Source: Myxococcus qinghaiensis (GTDB lineage: Bacteria > Myxococcota > Myxococcia > Myxococcales > Myxococcaceae). Taken from it: 64,000 nucleotides of DNA. The notes beneath the pieces were generated by a model. That model saw only the letters and a list, made by a program, of their open reading frames with translations, was not told the origin of the DNA and ran no database searches. The DNA is taken from contig NZ_JAKCFA010000009.1 of NCBI RefSeq assembly GCF_024198215.1, forward strand, positions 62,001 to 126,000, in the 5' to 3' direction. A program made the translations under genes and the position numbers. Below are positions 1 through 9,951 of the stretch, piece by piece. Positions within the stretch are counted from its first letter, which is position 1, and the number at the start of each line of letters is the position of its first letter.

Positions 1-1475
<1,475 letters not shown>

Positions 1476-1722
1476 GAGACAGGGTCTCCCCGAGTGATTC
1501 AGCCCCTACACAACACGGGACCAATCAAAGACCGTGCCAACGTAACAAGGCACCCTGACGCCGTCTAGTGGTGCAATCGTGGTCCCTTGCTTGCATATTC
1601 AAAATTCCACAAGGAAACCAACAGCTTACACGCACTGAGCGTGATTCGGCCGTGTTGACCGGACGACGCAAAAGCGAGGCCAACGCAGTCTATGCATTCG
1701 GTTGGCCGAAGGCCAGTCGTCC
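1476..1722. other. Intergenic region between lptB and rpoN
   Basis: This 247-base gap holds no convincing ORF. It is more A/T-rich than its surroundings around 1590-1620 and carries a sigma-54-like promoter motif on the minus strand at 1524-1540 (separate entry), so rpoN is probably transcribed at least partly on its own. Confidence 0.6.
1524..1540 (-). promoter_or_regulatory. Candidate sigma-54 (-24/-12) promoter for rpoN
   Basis: On the minus strand the sequence TTGGCACGGTCTTTGAT matches the -24/-12 consensus TGGCACG-N4-TTGCW. The -24 half is perfect, the spacing is correct, and the -12 half is TTGAT, so the usually conserved C is an A. A start about 12 bases downstream would leave a leader of roughly 38 bases before ATG 1475. 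The match and position are seen directly; autoregulation by RpoN is inference, and the -12 mismatch is a real weakness. Confidence 0.4.
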
Positions 1723-2466
1723 TCACAAGGGCTGCTGGAGGCGGAACCGTTCTCCCAGGTAGACGGCTCGGGCTCGGGGAGAGGCGGCAATCTCGGCGGG
1801 CGTCCCCTCTTCGAGGATCTGCCCCTGTGTGATGATGTAGGCGCGGTCACAGATACCCAGGGTGTCCTGGACGTTGTGGTCGGTGATGAGGACGCCCAGT
1901 CCACGCTCGCGGAGCAGGAAGATCTGCCGCTGCAAGTCGCCCACGTTGATGGGGTCCACGCCGGCGAAGGGCTCGTCGAAGAGGATGAAGCGCGGCTCGG
2001 GCAGGAGGCTCCGGGCAATCTCCGCGCGGCGGCGCTCGCCACCGGAGAGGGTGCCGCCCAGGGACTCGGCGACATGGGTGAGCCCGAACTCCTCCAGGAT
2101 GGCGGTGGCGCGCGTCTCGCGGGCGCGCTTGTCCAGGCCCTTCTGGAGCTCCAGCACGGACAGGAAGTTGTCGCGCACGGTGAGCTTGCGGAAGACGGAG
2201 GCCTCCTGGGGCAGGTAGCCCACGCCCTTGCGAGCGCGACGGTGCATGGGCAGGTGCGTGAGGTCCTCGTCGCCGATGCGCACGCGGCCCGCGTCGGGCG
2301 TCACCAGGCCCACCACCATGTTGAAGCTCGTCGTCTTGCCGGCGCCGTTGGGGCCCAACAGGCCCACGACTTCGCCCGGGGCCACGGTGAAGGAGACGCC
2401 GTTGACGACCTGGCGACCGCGGTAGGCCTTCTTCAGGCCATCGGCGTACAGCTTGCCGTCGCTCAT
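1723..2466 (-). CDS. lptB: LPS export ABC transporter ATP-binding protein LptB
   Basis: LptB is the cytoplasmic ATPase of the LptB2FG complex that extracts lipopolysaccharide from the inner membrane and drives it through the LptC-LptA bridge. The 247-residue protein has Walker [10 protein letters not shown] (38-46), the signature LSGGERRR (140-147), Walker B FILFDEP (160-166) and the H-loop His197 in ITDHNV. Length and motifs fit the family. The start codon overlaps the lptA stop (ATGA), indicating translational coupling. lptF and lptG are not in the window, as is usual. Confidence 0.97.
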   Translation of the reverse strand: MSDGKLYADGLKKAYRGRQVVNGVSFTVAPGEVVGLLGPNGAGKTTSFNMVVGLVTPDAGRVRIGDEDLTHLPMHRRARKGVGYLPQEASVFRKLTVRDNFLSVLELQKGLDKRARETRATAILEEFGLTHVAESLGGTLSGGERRRAEIARSLLPEPRFILFDEPFAGVDPINVGDLQRQIFLLRERGLGVLITDHNVQDTLGICDRAYIITQGQILEEGTPAEIAASPRARAVYLGERFRLQQPL

Positions 2467-3068
2467 CGTGGAGCGGCCTCCTGCGGCTGCGCGGGCGTCG
2501 TGCGAGCGGGCGCGGCCGTGCCCTTCCGCTTGCCGGGCGCGGGGGCCGACGGAGGAGACTCGAAGATGATGACGGCGTTCTCCACGTCGAGTCGCTCGCT
2601 ACCCAACGTGAGGCGCACCTTCGTCCCACGCATGTACGTGGTCCCCTGGCGCGCCTCGGGCGTGCCCGTGACGACGAGGACTCCGCTGGCCACGTCGTAC
2701 TCGGCGCGCTCGCCCCGGGCCATGCGGTCGCCGTCCACCGCGTTCACTCCGCCGGTGCACACCACGCGCGTCACCACGCGCGTCGAGGCGAAGTAGGCAA
2801 TCATCCGGTCGCACTTCAAATCCAGGGTGCGGTGCTTCACCTTCACGTTGCCGGTGAGCGTCGCCTGCGACTTGCCGCCCTCGATGAGGTCGGCGTTGAT
2901 TTGAACCGGCTCCTTCAGGTCCACCGGCCCCAGCGGGCCCTGGCTCGGGCTGGCCGCCGTGCTACCCGCATCCGCGCTGACGGGCGGCGTCCCGCCATCC
3001 ACGGGCGTGGCGGCGACGGCGGGCAGGGGCTGCGCCACGAAGAACGCCATCACGAGGAACTCAATCAC
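2463..3068 (-). CDS. lptA: LPS transport periplasmic protein LptA
   Basis: LptA polymerises into the periplasmic bridge that carries LPS from LptC to LptD. The protein (201 residues from the chosen GTG at 3068) starts [20 protein letters not shown], a hydrophobic segment ending in a plausible signal peptidase site. An OstA-type beta-jellyroll region follows ([21 protein letters not shown], then [12 protein letters not shown]). The C-terminus is a Pro/Ala/Arg-rich tail. The frame stays open to 3197, but GTG 3068 overlaps the lptC stop (GTGATTGA) and fits the operon; the longer upstream translation is Arg/Cys-rich and unlikely. The stop overlaps lptB. The signal lacks an obvious basic N-terminus, so the exact start is moderately certain. 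Confidence 0.85.
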   Translation of the reverse strand: MIEFLVMAFFVAQPLPAVAATPVDGGTPPVSADAGSTAASPSQGPLGPVDLKEPVQINADLIEGGKSQATLTGNVKVKHRTLDLKCDRMIAYFASTRVVTRVVCTGGVNAVDGDRMARGERAEYDVASGVLVVTGTPEARQGTTYMRGTKVRLTLGSERLDVENAVIIFESPPSAPAPGKRKGTAAPARTTPAQPQEAAPR

Positions 3069-3618
3069 GCTCAGCCGCTCCCAGCACGGTCTCCACCGAG
3101 CCTTCGAAGTTGAATGTCTCATCCGGGAAGGACAGTGAGAAACGGTCCGCCCGCAGTCGGTACGCCGGCCCTCGCACCTGCACGCCCTCGTTGCCATGCG
3201 CGCCCTTCTGGACGGCGTCGTAGGTCAACCGGGGCGTGTTCACCACCATCCCCTCACCCGTGCGGACGACGACGCCCCCCGAAGCCACCAGCTGCTTGGA
3301 CGCGAGGCTGCCCTCCATATTCGGAGCGCTGATGTCCATGCCCGCCGACGTGCCCACCGACATGCCCTCCTCCGTGGTGCCCGGGGGCATGCGCAGCGTG
3401 GCATTGGTGGCCTGCACGTCGCCCCCCGCGCGCTGGTAGGTGAGCTGCTCGGCCTCGCCCGACAGCGTGAGGCGCTCGCCCTCGTAGGACATCAGCCGCG
3501 CGCCATGGAGCACCACCTGGGGCGGGGGCTGCTGCGGGGGCCCCTCCGCCGAGCGACGCGGGGAGCACGCCGCGACGAGCAGGCAGGCGGCGAGGAGTCG
3601 GACGGACAGGCGCGGCAC
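3061..3618 (-). CDS. lptC: LptC-like LPS export lipoprotein
   Basis: LptC is the inner-membrane partner that takes LPS from LptB2FG and passes it to LptA. This 185-residue protein begins MPRLSVRLLAACLLVAAC, a lipoprotein signal with a lipobox at Cys18, followed by a Pro/Gln-rich linker and a LptC/LptA-like beta-rich region (GARLMSYEGERLTLSGEA; VASGGVVVRTGEGMVVNT). Enterobacterial LptC is anchored by an N-terminal transmembrane helix, so lipidation here is a variation. Function is inferred mainly from position directly before lptA and lptB. It lies 12 bases after the acyltransferase gene and overlaps lptA by 8 bases. Confidence 0.85.
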   Translation of the reverse strand: MPRLSVRLLAACLLVAACSPRRSAEGPPQQPPPQVVLHGARLMSYEGERLTLSGEAEQLTYQRAGGDVQATNATLRMPPGTTEEGMSVGTSAGMDISAPNMEGSLASKQLVASGGVVVRTGEGMVVNTPRLTYDAVQKGAHGNEGVQVRGPAYRLRADRFSLSFPDETFNFEGSVETVLGAAERD

Positions 3619-3630
3619 GGGTGCCTTCTA

Positions 3631-4587
3631 TCACCGGGCGGTGGCGTGCGCCGCCTCGACGAGCACGGGTTGAGGAGCCGCGGGCGGGCGCGTCTTCCAG
3701 CGCTGGTGCATCCACACCCACTGCTCGGGGGTGCGCCGGATGGCCGCCTCGATTCGCGCGGACAGGGCCTGGGTGAGCTCCAGCGCGGCGACTTCGCGGT
3801 CCTCGCTGACGGGCACGGGCACCTCCTCCATCGACAGCCGGTAGCCCCCACCCTCCACGCGGTGGCAGAAGCCCGTCACCACCGCCGCGCCCGTGCGCAC
3901 CGCCAGGTCCGCCGCGGCGCGAGGCGTGGCCGCCAGCTCTCCGAAGAAAGGCACGAAGAGCGACTGCACCTTGGTGTCCTGGTCGATGAGCAGGCCCAGA
4001 ATCTCGCCGGCCCGCAGCGCCCGCAGCATGGCCCGTGCGGCGCCGTCCTGGCCGCGCCAGATGCTGCGCACCCCACCCCGCGCCCGGAAGCGCTCCACCA
4101 GCACGGTGAGCCGGGGGTCGGTGGTCTCCTTCGCGATGCTCTGACTCGGGTAGCCCGCGCGGGCCACGCGGCGGGCGAGCAGCTCCCAGTTGCCCACATG
4201 GCCGGAGATGAAGACCACGCCCTTGCCCCGCGCCAGCGCCGCGTCCAGCACGGCCCGGTCGGCCTCGGGCCAGGCCACCAGTTGCTCCAGCCCCCTGTCC
4301 AGGGCGCCCGTGCAGGCGACCTCCAGCGCGGCGGCGCCCAGATGCCGGAAGGAGGCGCGGCCCAGGGCCTGCCGCTCCGCGTCGGACTTCTCCGGGAAGG
4401 CCACGGCCAGCGACTTCAAGGCCTTGCGGCGCTCCCCACCGGCCAGCGTGTAGGCAAGTCCGCCCAGGCGGAAGCCCAGGGAGCGCGCCCAACCCAGCGG
4501 GAGGGGTTGAAGGCACAACAGGACGCTCCGGATGAGCAGGTACCGGAGGAAACGTTTCAGGCGCTTTGCTAAGGGGGGATGCTCCAC
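3631..4587 (-). CDS. LpxL/HtrB-family lipid A acyltransferase
   Basis: Enzymes of this family add secondary acyl chains to lipid A at the inner membrane. The protein (318 residues from GTG 4587) has an N-terminal hydrophobic segment, the catalytic HX4E motif in HVGNWE (His130, Glu135), and the family C-terminal signature PEQWVWMHQRWKTRP. GTG 4587 has GGAG five bases upstream; in-frame ATG 4605 would overlap the start of the divergent astB gene. It is the first gene of the lptC-lptA-lptB run, consistent with lipid A maturation linked to LPS export. Acyl chain length and position cannot be told from sequence. Confidence 0.9.
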   Translation of the reverse strand: MEHPPLAKRLKRFLRYLLIRSVLLCLQPLPLGWARSLGFRLGGLAYTLAGGERRKALKSLAVAFPEKSDAERQALGRASFRHLGAAALEVACTGALDRGLEQLVAWPEADRAVLDAALARGKGVVFISGHVGNWELLARRVARAGYPSQSIAKETTDPRLTVLVERFRARGGVRSIWRGQDGAARAMLRALRAGEILGLLIDQDTKVQSLFVPFFGELAATPRAAADLAVRTGAAVVTGFCHRVEGGGYRLSMEEVPVPVSEDREVAALELTQALSARIEAAIRRTPEQWVWMHQRWKTRPPAAPQPVLVEAAHATAR

Positions 4588-4603
4588 AGTCGCTCCATAC
4601 CCC

Positions 4604-5926
4604 ATGCGCGAATACAACTTCGACGGGCTCGTCGGTCCTACCCACAACTATGCTGGCCTGTCGCCCGGTAACCTGGCGTCGCAGAGCCACGTCGGAGAGC
4701 CGAGCCATCCCCGCGAGGCCGCGCTCCAGGGCCTGGAGAAGATGCGCTTCGTCTCCAGCCTGGGCGTCGGACAGGCGGTGCTGCCTCCCCAGCCGCGCCC
4801 CTCGCTGCGCGCCCTGCGCGCCCTGGGCTTCACCGGCACGGACGAGGAGGTCATCACCCGCGCCGCGCGCGAGGGCGAGCACCTGCTGCGGCTCACCTCC
4901 AGCGCCTCCTCCATGTGGACGGCCAACGCCGCCACCGTGGCCCCCAGCACGGACACCGTCGACGGCCGCGTGCACCTGACGCCCGCCAACCTGTCGCAGA
5001 TGTTCCACCGCGCGCTGGAGGCGGACACGACGCACTCGGTGCTGCGCTCCATCTTCTCCAACGAGAAGCACTTCGCGGTGCACGCGCCGCTGCCGCCCGG
5101 CAGCCACTTCGCGGACGAGGGCGCGGCCAACCACACACGGCTGGCCACCCCGGGCCACCCGGGCGTGCACCTGCTCGCCTGGGGTCGCAGCGCGTGGCAG
5201 GACGTCCCCGGCCCCAAGCGCTTCCCCGCCCGGCAGACGCTGGAGGCGAGCCAGGCCCTGGCCCGACTTCATCAGCTCGACTCGCGCTGCGTGCTCTTCC
5301 CGCAGCAGCACCCGGAGGGCATCGACGCGGGTGCCTTCCACACGGACGTGCTCGCGGTGGGCAACGAGCGCTTCCTCATGCTGCACGAGCTGGCCTTCGT
5401 GGATTACCCGGGCCTGCTCCAGGTGCTGCGCGAGAAGCTGGGGCCGGACTTCCGCGCGGTGGTGGCCAGCAGCGCGGAGCTGCCGCCCAAGGACGCGGTG
5501 AAGGCGTACCCGTTCAACTCGCAGGTGCTGACGCTGCCGGATGGGACGATGGCCATTGTCGCCCCGGTGGAGAGCCGCGAGACGCCCGCCGCGCGCGGCT
5601 TCCTGGAGCGCATCCTCGCCGAGGACACGCCGGTGAAGGCCGTGCACTACCTGGACGTGCGCCAGTCCATGAACAACGGCGGAGGCCCCGCGTGCCTGCG
5701 CCAGCGCGTGTGGCTCACGGACACCGAGCGCCGGGCCATCGACGCCGACGTCTTCTACACGCCGGCCCTGCACGAGTCCCTGGCCGCCTGGGTGCGCCGT
5801 CACTACCGCGAGGTGCTGCGGCCTCGCGACTTGCAGGACCCCCACCTCGCGCGCGAGACGATGACCGCGCTGGATGAGCTGACCCGCATCCTCAAGCTGG
5901 GAAGCATCTACGACTTTCAGCAGTGA
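4604..5926 (+). CDS. astB: N-succinylarginine dihydrolase AstB
   Basis: AstB hydrolyses N2-succinylarginine to succinylornithine, CO2 and ammonia in the arginine succinyltransferase catabolic pathway. The 440-residue protein starts MREYNFDGLVGPTHNYAGLS, the typical N-terminus. It keeps the catalytic triad at near-identical positions to the E. coli enzyme: Glu172 in HFADEGAANH, His246 in GAFHTDVL and Cys364 in GGGPACLRQRV. The 24 codons upstream in the same frame are not family-like. No other ast genes (astA, astC, astD, astE) are nearby, so the rest of the pathway must be elsewhere. It is divergent from the lpxL-like gene with only about 16 bases between starts. Confidence 0.96.
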   Translation: MREYNFDGLVGPTHNYAGLSPGNLASQSHVGEPSHPREAALQGLEKMRFVSSLGVGQAVLPPQPRPSLRALRALGFTGTDEEVITRAAREGEHLLRLTSSASSMWTANAATVAPSTDTVDGRVHLTPANLSQMFHRALEADTTHSVLRSIFSNEKHFAVHAPLPPGSHFADEGAANHTRLATPGHPGVHLLAWGRSAWQDVPGPKRFPARQTLEASQALARLHQLDSRCVLFPQQHPEGIDAGAFHTDVLAVGNERFLMLHELAFVDYPGLLQVLREKLGPDFRAVVASSAELPPKDAVKAYPFNSQVLTLPDGTMAIVAPVESRETPAARGFLERILAEDTPVKAVHYLDVRQSMNNGGGPACLRQRVWLTDTERRAIDADVFYTPALHESLAAWVRRHYREVLRPRDLQDPHLARETMTALDELTRILKLGSIYDFQQ

Positions 5927-6061
5927 GTGACGCCAGCCCGCTTGCCTGCCCCAGTGACGGGACGGCGGGCGCCCGGCGGATGGCCCTGGTATCGAGGGGC
6001 ATGGGGTGTGGTGGTCGGAACCGTCGGGGTGAGCACCTTTCTCTCAAGGAGGTGACGCCCC

Positions 6062-6601
6062 GTGATTCCGGCATCCATCCAGCACTATCTGCAACGCAGC
6101 CGCGTCTTCTATGAACGCTACTGGCACCCGCGCGCCGTCACGGCACAGGAGCTGGCGGAGGCACTCCACGTCTCGGGTTGGCGCGTGGCCAAGTCCGTCA
6201 TCGTCATGGCGGACCGACAACCGTGGATATTCGTCGTGCCCGCGGCGGGCACCGTGAACCTGGCGCGTGTCCGCGAGCTTCTGGGCTGTCGCACGGCGAG
6301 GCTCGCCACGGAGCGGGAGTTCTCCGACCACTTCCCGGACTGCGAGCTGGGGGCTGAACCGCCCTTCGGTGAGCTGTATGGGCTGCCGGTGGCGGTGGAC
6401 GAGACGCTCAGCCTGACGGAGCACCTGCTGTTCCGCGCGGGCTCCCACGAGGAGGCCCTGGAGATGCGCTTCCAGGACTTCGCCACGCTGGAGTGGCCGC
6501 TGGTGGCCTCGTTCATCCACGAGGGACTGCAGCAACCCGTCCCGTCGGTGGTTCCCATCACTCCGGTGTTCATGGAGCAGGAAGCACCGATGCCCGCCTG
6601 A
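6062..6601 (+). CDS. YbaK/ProX-type aminoacyl-tRNA deacylase-like protein
   Basis: The 179-residue protein resembles the YbaK/ProX/EbsC fold, whose members hydrolyse mischarged Pro- or Cys-tRNA. Supporting segments are AKSVIVMADRQPWIFVVPA (with the conserved Lys), VNLARVRELLGCRTARLATE, and a substrate-pocket stretch GAEPPFGELYGLPVAVDE. The C-terminus has about 25 extra residues ending MEQEAPMPA. The GTG start is supported by a very strong Shine-Dalgarno AAGGAGGTG about seven bases upstream. It follows astB on the same strand after 135 bases. Which tRNA it acts on, or whether it is enzymatic at all, cannot be judged from sequence. Confidence 0.8.
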   Translation: MIPASIQHYLQRSRVFYERYWHPRAVTAQELAEALHVSGWRVAKSVIVMADRQPWIFVVPAAGTVNLARVRELLGCRTARLATEREFSDHFPDCELGAEPPFGELYGLPVAVDETLSLTEHLLFRAGSHEEALEMRFQDFATLEWPLVASFIHEGLQQPVPSVVPITPVFMEQEAPMPA

Positions 6602-6618
6602 CCCGATGTCCGCGGGCG

Positions 6619-9225
6619 CTAGGGCTCCACGGGCGGCTCTCTCGGGCCGCCCAACAGGTGCTCCAGCTCCTGCGCCCTCGGGTCGTTCATCAGCTCCTTG
6701 CGACGCGTGTCCACCCGGGCCTTCTCGGCGGACTCCAGGCGCGACACCCACGCCCGCGCGGCCTCGCGGGAGTCGGGCGGCAACAGGCTCAGGCCCTCGC
6801 GCACCGAGCGCGCCGCGGCGTCATAGCGACGCAGCGTCTCCTGCAACCGCGCCACCGCGAAGTACGCGTCGGGGCTCGGCACCAGGCGCGCCGCCGTCTG
6901 TCGTCGCTCGACGGCACGCGACAGCAGGCCCTCGCGCTCCAGGCCCTCCGCCTCCATCGACAGCAGCAGTGCCCGCTGGCGGTAGTCGGAGATGAGGCCG
7001 CCCACTGACTGGAGCGTCTCGCGAGCCCGCCGCGTCAGCCCCGCCTCCATCTGCCAGGAGGCCAGGGTGAAGGCCAGCTCCACATTGGCCGGGTGACGGG
7101 CCCGCAGCGCCTCCACGGCCCCGAGTGAGGCGTCCCGCTCGCCCTGGCCCTTGAGCACCTCGGCGCGCAGCAGCGCGGTGTCCAGTCGCTCCGGCTCGCG
7201 ACGCTCGACCTCCACGCAAGCGGCCTCCGCTTCCGGCAGCTCCTTGCGCTGCAGTCGCAGCCGAGCCTCGCGCGCCCAGAGCTCCGTCACGCCGGGCTGT
7301 CCCTCGAAGTGCTCGCGGGCCCAGGCCCCGTAGGCCAGCGCCAGCTCCTGCCGTCCAGGCGTATTGTTCAGCGAGTCGATGAGACGGCCCGCGACCTCGG
7401 CCGAGGCCGGCGTCATCGCCGACAGGTCCTCCACCGTGTGTGCCCGACGCACTGCTTCGCCCAGGAGCGCGCCCGTGTCTCCGGCCTCATGCGCCAGCCG
7501 GTACTCCAGGAAGCCTTGCGAGCGTCGCCCCAGGGACAGCAGCGCGCGGCCCGCCACGCGATGGGACACGGAGTCCCGAGGCGCCAGGTACAGCGCGCGG
7601 TTGACGAAGGCCAGCGTGTCTCCCGCGCCTTCACCGCCGCGCGAGGTGTGGGCCGAGGCCACCAGTCGGTACAGCAGGTAGTCCGAGGGGTGACGGTCGA
7701 TGAGCTCCAGGCCCTTCGCATGCACCGCGTCCACGGGTCCCCGAGCGGCGACGAGCGCCGCCAGCTCCGCCTCCGCGTCAACGAGCCGATGCGCCCCCGG
7801 CACGAGCGCCAGCAGCCCCACGCCCGTCAGCACGGTGGCCGAGCCCAGCAACACCGGCGAGGGTGTCAGGCTGACCTGGGCCCCCTCCGTGGCCTTCCCG
7901 CGCTCGCGAGGACGTGCCACCGCGCCCAGCACGAGCAGCGTGGCCACCGCGCAGGCCGGAAGCTCCCAGCTGAAGTCGAAGAGGTTGTGCAGTCCGAGCG
8001 CGGCCACACCCGACAGCACCGCCAGCTCCAGCGCGTCCAGGTCCTCGCGGCGCAACAGCCGCACGAAGCCCCAGACGGCCACGGCCAGCAGCAACAGTCC
8101 CGGGAGCCCCAGCTCCGTCGCGGCCTGGAGCACCACGTTCTCGGGATGCGTGAGGGTGTTCGGATTGGGCTCGGACTGGTAGCGGGGGAAGGCCGCCTCG
8201 AAGGCGCCGCGTCCCATGCCCAGCACGGGGAACTCCAGCGCGGCCCGAGCCATCATCGGCCACAGCGACACCTTGGACTGGCCCAGCTTCTCCAGGCTGT
8301 CGGCGGAGCGCGCCTCGGCCCAGAGCTGGTCCGCCGCGACGTACGCGCCCACCGCCAGCACCGCCAACAGGCCCAGCAGGGCGGCGGTGCTCCGGGCCCA
8401 TCGGGGCGGGCCGCCCTCGCGACGCTGACGCACCAGCCACAGCATCAACAGCGCCTGGCCAAAGAGGAAGAAGACGATGCCACCGCGCGACAACGACAGC
8501 ACGACGCCCAGGCCACTGGCCCCCGCCGCCAACGCGAAGGGCAGCGCCTTCGAGCGGGGACGCGTGGTGAGTGCCAACCCCACGCCCACCGAGGCCGTCA
8601 GCCCGAGGAAGCCCGCGAGGTGGTTGGGGTTGGCGAAGAACGTCACCAGCGTGGGCCGCGCATGCACCCAGGGCCGCAACCCGAAGAGGGAGTGCACGCC
8701 GAGCAGTCCATGGCCCAGGCCGACCACGACGACCGCCGCGCCGCTGAAGGCCACCACCGCGAGCAGGCGCCGACGGCTGTCCCGGGCCCGACACACCTGG
8801 ACGGCGGCGAGGAAGGTCAGCAGATAGGCGAGGTGCTTGGACAGCTCGCGCCACGTGGCCGAAGGGTCCAGCGACACCGGCCGGGCCCCCGTGAGGCCCA
8901 GCGGCTCCAGCGCGAACTCGCGCAGCGCGGCGGACTCCGGACTCAGCACTCGCAGCACACCCTGCGGCAGCGGAACGAGCTGCACCGCGCACAGCACCAC
9001 GCTCGCCGCCAGGGGCACGGCCAGCAGGGGGAAGCGCGGCGATTGGCCCTGGCGACGGGCTCCGATTCCAGCCAGCAGCGCCGCCACTCCCGCGAGCCCC
9101 ATCAGCGGCCAGGACACCCACCGCGCCGCGCCGCCGAGCGCCAGCGGACACACCACGACGAGCGCGGCCAGGGCCGCTTCAGCGAGCCGGGTGTACCGGG
9201 AGCAGCTGCGATGAGAGGAGGCCAT
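6619..9225 (-). CDS. wzyB: O-antigen polymerase/ligase (Wzy-type) membrane protein with C-terminal TPR region
   Basis: Wzy polymerises undecaprenyl-linked repeat units in the periplasmic leaflet; ligases of the same superfamily attach glycans to lipid A. This 868-residue protein has about a dozen hydrophobic segments in its first ~470 residues with the superfamily's periplasmic-loop signatures (TFFANPNHLAGFLGL; LSLSRGGIVFF; GMGRGAFEAAFPRY; THPENVVLQAATELG). About 400 soluble residues with helical TPR-like repeats follow. Start chosen at ATG 9225 before the first hydrophobic helix; the Arg/Pro-rich upstream translation is not protein-like. It sits at one end of the polysaccharide locus, in the position I recall for M. 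xanthus wzyB. It could instead be a ligase; a second Wzy-like gene lies at 41011. Confidence 0.85.
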   Translation of the reverse strand: MASSHRSCSRYTRLAEAALAALVVVCPLALGGAARWVSWPLMGLAGVAALLAGIGARRQGQSPRFPLLAVPLAASVVLCAVQLVPLPQGVLRVLSPESAALREFALEPLGLTGARPVSLDPSATWRELSKHLAYLLTFLAAVQVCRARDSRRRLLAVVAFSGAAVVVVGLGHGLLGVHSLFGLRPWVHARPTLVTFFANPNHLAGFLGLTASVGVGLALTTRPRSKALPFALAAGASGLGVVLSLSRGGIVFFLFGQALLMLWLVRQRREGGPPRWARSTAALLGLLAVLAVGAYVAADQLWAEARSADSLEKLGQSKVSLWPMMARAALEFPVLGMGRGAFEAAFPRYQSEPNPNTLTHPENVVLQAATELGLPGLLLLAVAVWGFVRLLRREDLDALELAVLSGVAALGLHNLFDFSWELPACAVATLLVLGAVARPRERGKATEGAQVSLTPSPVLLGSATVLTGVGLLALVPGAHRLVDAEAELAALVAARGPVDAVHAKGLELIDRHPSDYLLYRLVASAHTSRGGEGAGDTLAFVNRALYLAPRDSVSHRVAGRALLSLGRRSQGFLEYRLAHEAGDTGALLGEAVRRAHTVEDLSAMTPASAEVAGRLIDSLNNTPGRQELALAYGAWAREHFEGQPGVTELWAREARLRLQRKELPEAEAACVEVERREPERLDTALLRAEVLKGQGERDASLGAVEALRARHPANVELAFTLASWQMEAGLTRRARETLQSVGGLISDYRQRALLLSMEAEGLEREGLLSRAVERRQTAARLVPSPDAYFAVARLQETLRRYDAAARSVREGLSLLPPDSREAARAWVSRLESAEKARVDTRRKELMNDPRAQELEHLLGGPREPPVEP

Positions 9226-9634
9226 TCGGGGCGAAGGGCGGTGAGTATGACACGGGCTTCGGAGGCCTCTTCTTTCCAGCCTGTGTTCCCCCTGCCTGGT
9301 GGCTGACAGAGCCGGCAGGCGCGGAGCCCGTGGGCCCACGCGCCGCGAGTCCCGGGCAGAAGCCCCCTGGGGGCGAGGGCTTCGTGGCCCCACGAGTCGA
9401 GGCCCGCACACGGGGAGCCGCCTCGGAGCGGCGCACTCCCCGAGTGACCTGGTGCTCCCTGCTTCAGCCGCGTGACTGTCGGGCGCTGAAAGCCACCCCG
9501 CCCCAGGGACTCAAGGCCCCCAGGCTCGCCAGCCCCGCCGTGCACACCCGCCGGGGCGAGCGAGCGGGCCCGCCCGGCATCCATTCATGCACGTCCGGGC
9601 CCGGAGTTGGCTTGCATCCGGAAGACCTTCTGGC
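9226..9634. other. Intergenic region between wzy-like gene and lipoprotein gene
   Basis: This 409-base divergent gap should hold promoters for both neighbours. I see no credible gene. It contains one stem-loop candidate at 9359-9383, GAAGCCC pairing with GGGCTTC around an inner C/G-rich loop, without a following T run. Confidence 0.5.
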
Positions 9635-9940
9635 ATGTTCGCCGCACCCATGCGCCGCTTCCTCCTCACCGCCGCCCTCCTCTGCTCCACCCTGTCCGGA
9701 CTCACCGGCTGCAAGGGGGCCTGCCGCGAGCTGTCCGAGAAGCTGTGCGACTGCTCCATCAACTCGGTGGAGAAGGAGCTGTGCCTCCAGGACGCCGCTC
9801 AGGAAGAGAGCCGCGTGGAGCCCACGCCCGAGGACGAGGTCATCTGCGAGGAGAAGCTCGCGGGCTGCGACTGCAAGAAGATTGAAACCCCCGAAGGCAA
9901 GCGCGAGTGCGGCATCGCCCGTGAGGGCGGCATCGACTGA
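9635..9940 (+). CDS. Small cysteine-rich lipoprotein
   Basis: This is a 101-residue predicted lipoprotein of unknown function. The N-terminus MFAAPMRRFLLTAALLCSTL is a signal peptide and LTGC forms a lipobox at Cys26. The mature part is acidic and has eight further cysteines (for example KLCDCS and AGCDCKK), suggesting a disulfide-stabilised envelope protein. ATG 9635 is chosen because GGAAG lies about ten bases upstream; ATG 9650 (MRRFLL) would also give a complete signal. It runs opposite to the polysaccharide genes around it and converges on the acyltransferase gene after 11 bases. Confidence 0.75.
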   Translation: MFAAPMRRFLLTAALLCSTLSGLTGCKGACRELSEKLCDCSINSVEKELCLQDAAQEESRVEPTPEDEVICEEKLAGCDCKKIETPEGKRECGIAREGGID

Positions 9941-9951
9941 CTCGGGGTGGC

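Noticed and set aside
3254-5845. 863-codon minus-strand open frame
   Set aside because: It crosses the lptC, lpxL-like and astB genes in non-coding frames; it is an open frame caused by high GC.
7309-9306. 665-codon plus-strand open frame
   Set aside because: Antisense to the Wzy-like gene; the translation is Arg/Gln/His-rich and lacks the hydrophobic pattern or motifs seen on the other strand.
9359-9383. GAAGCCC...GGGCTTC stem-loop as a terminator
   Set aside because: No T run follows and it lies between divergent genes, where no terminator is needed; kept only as a note on the gap.
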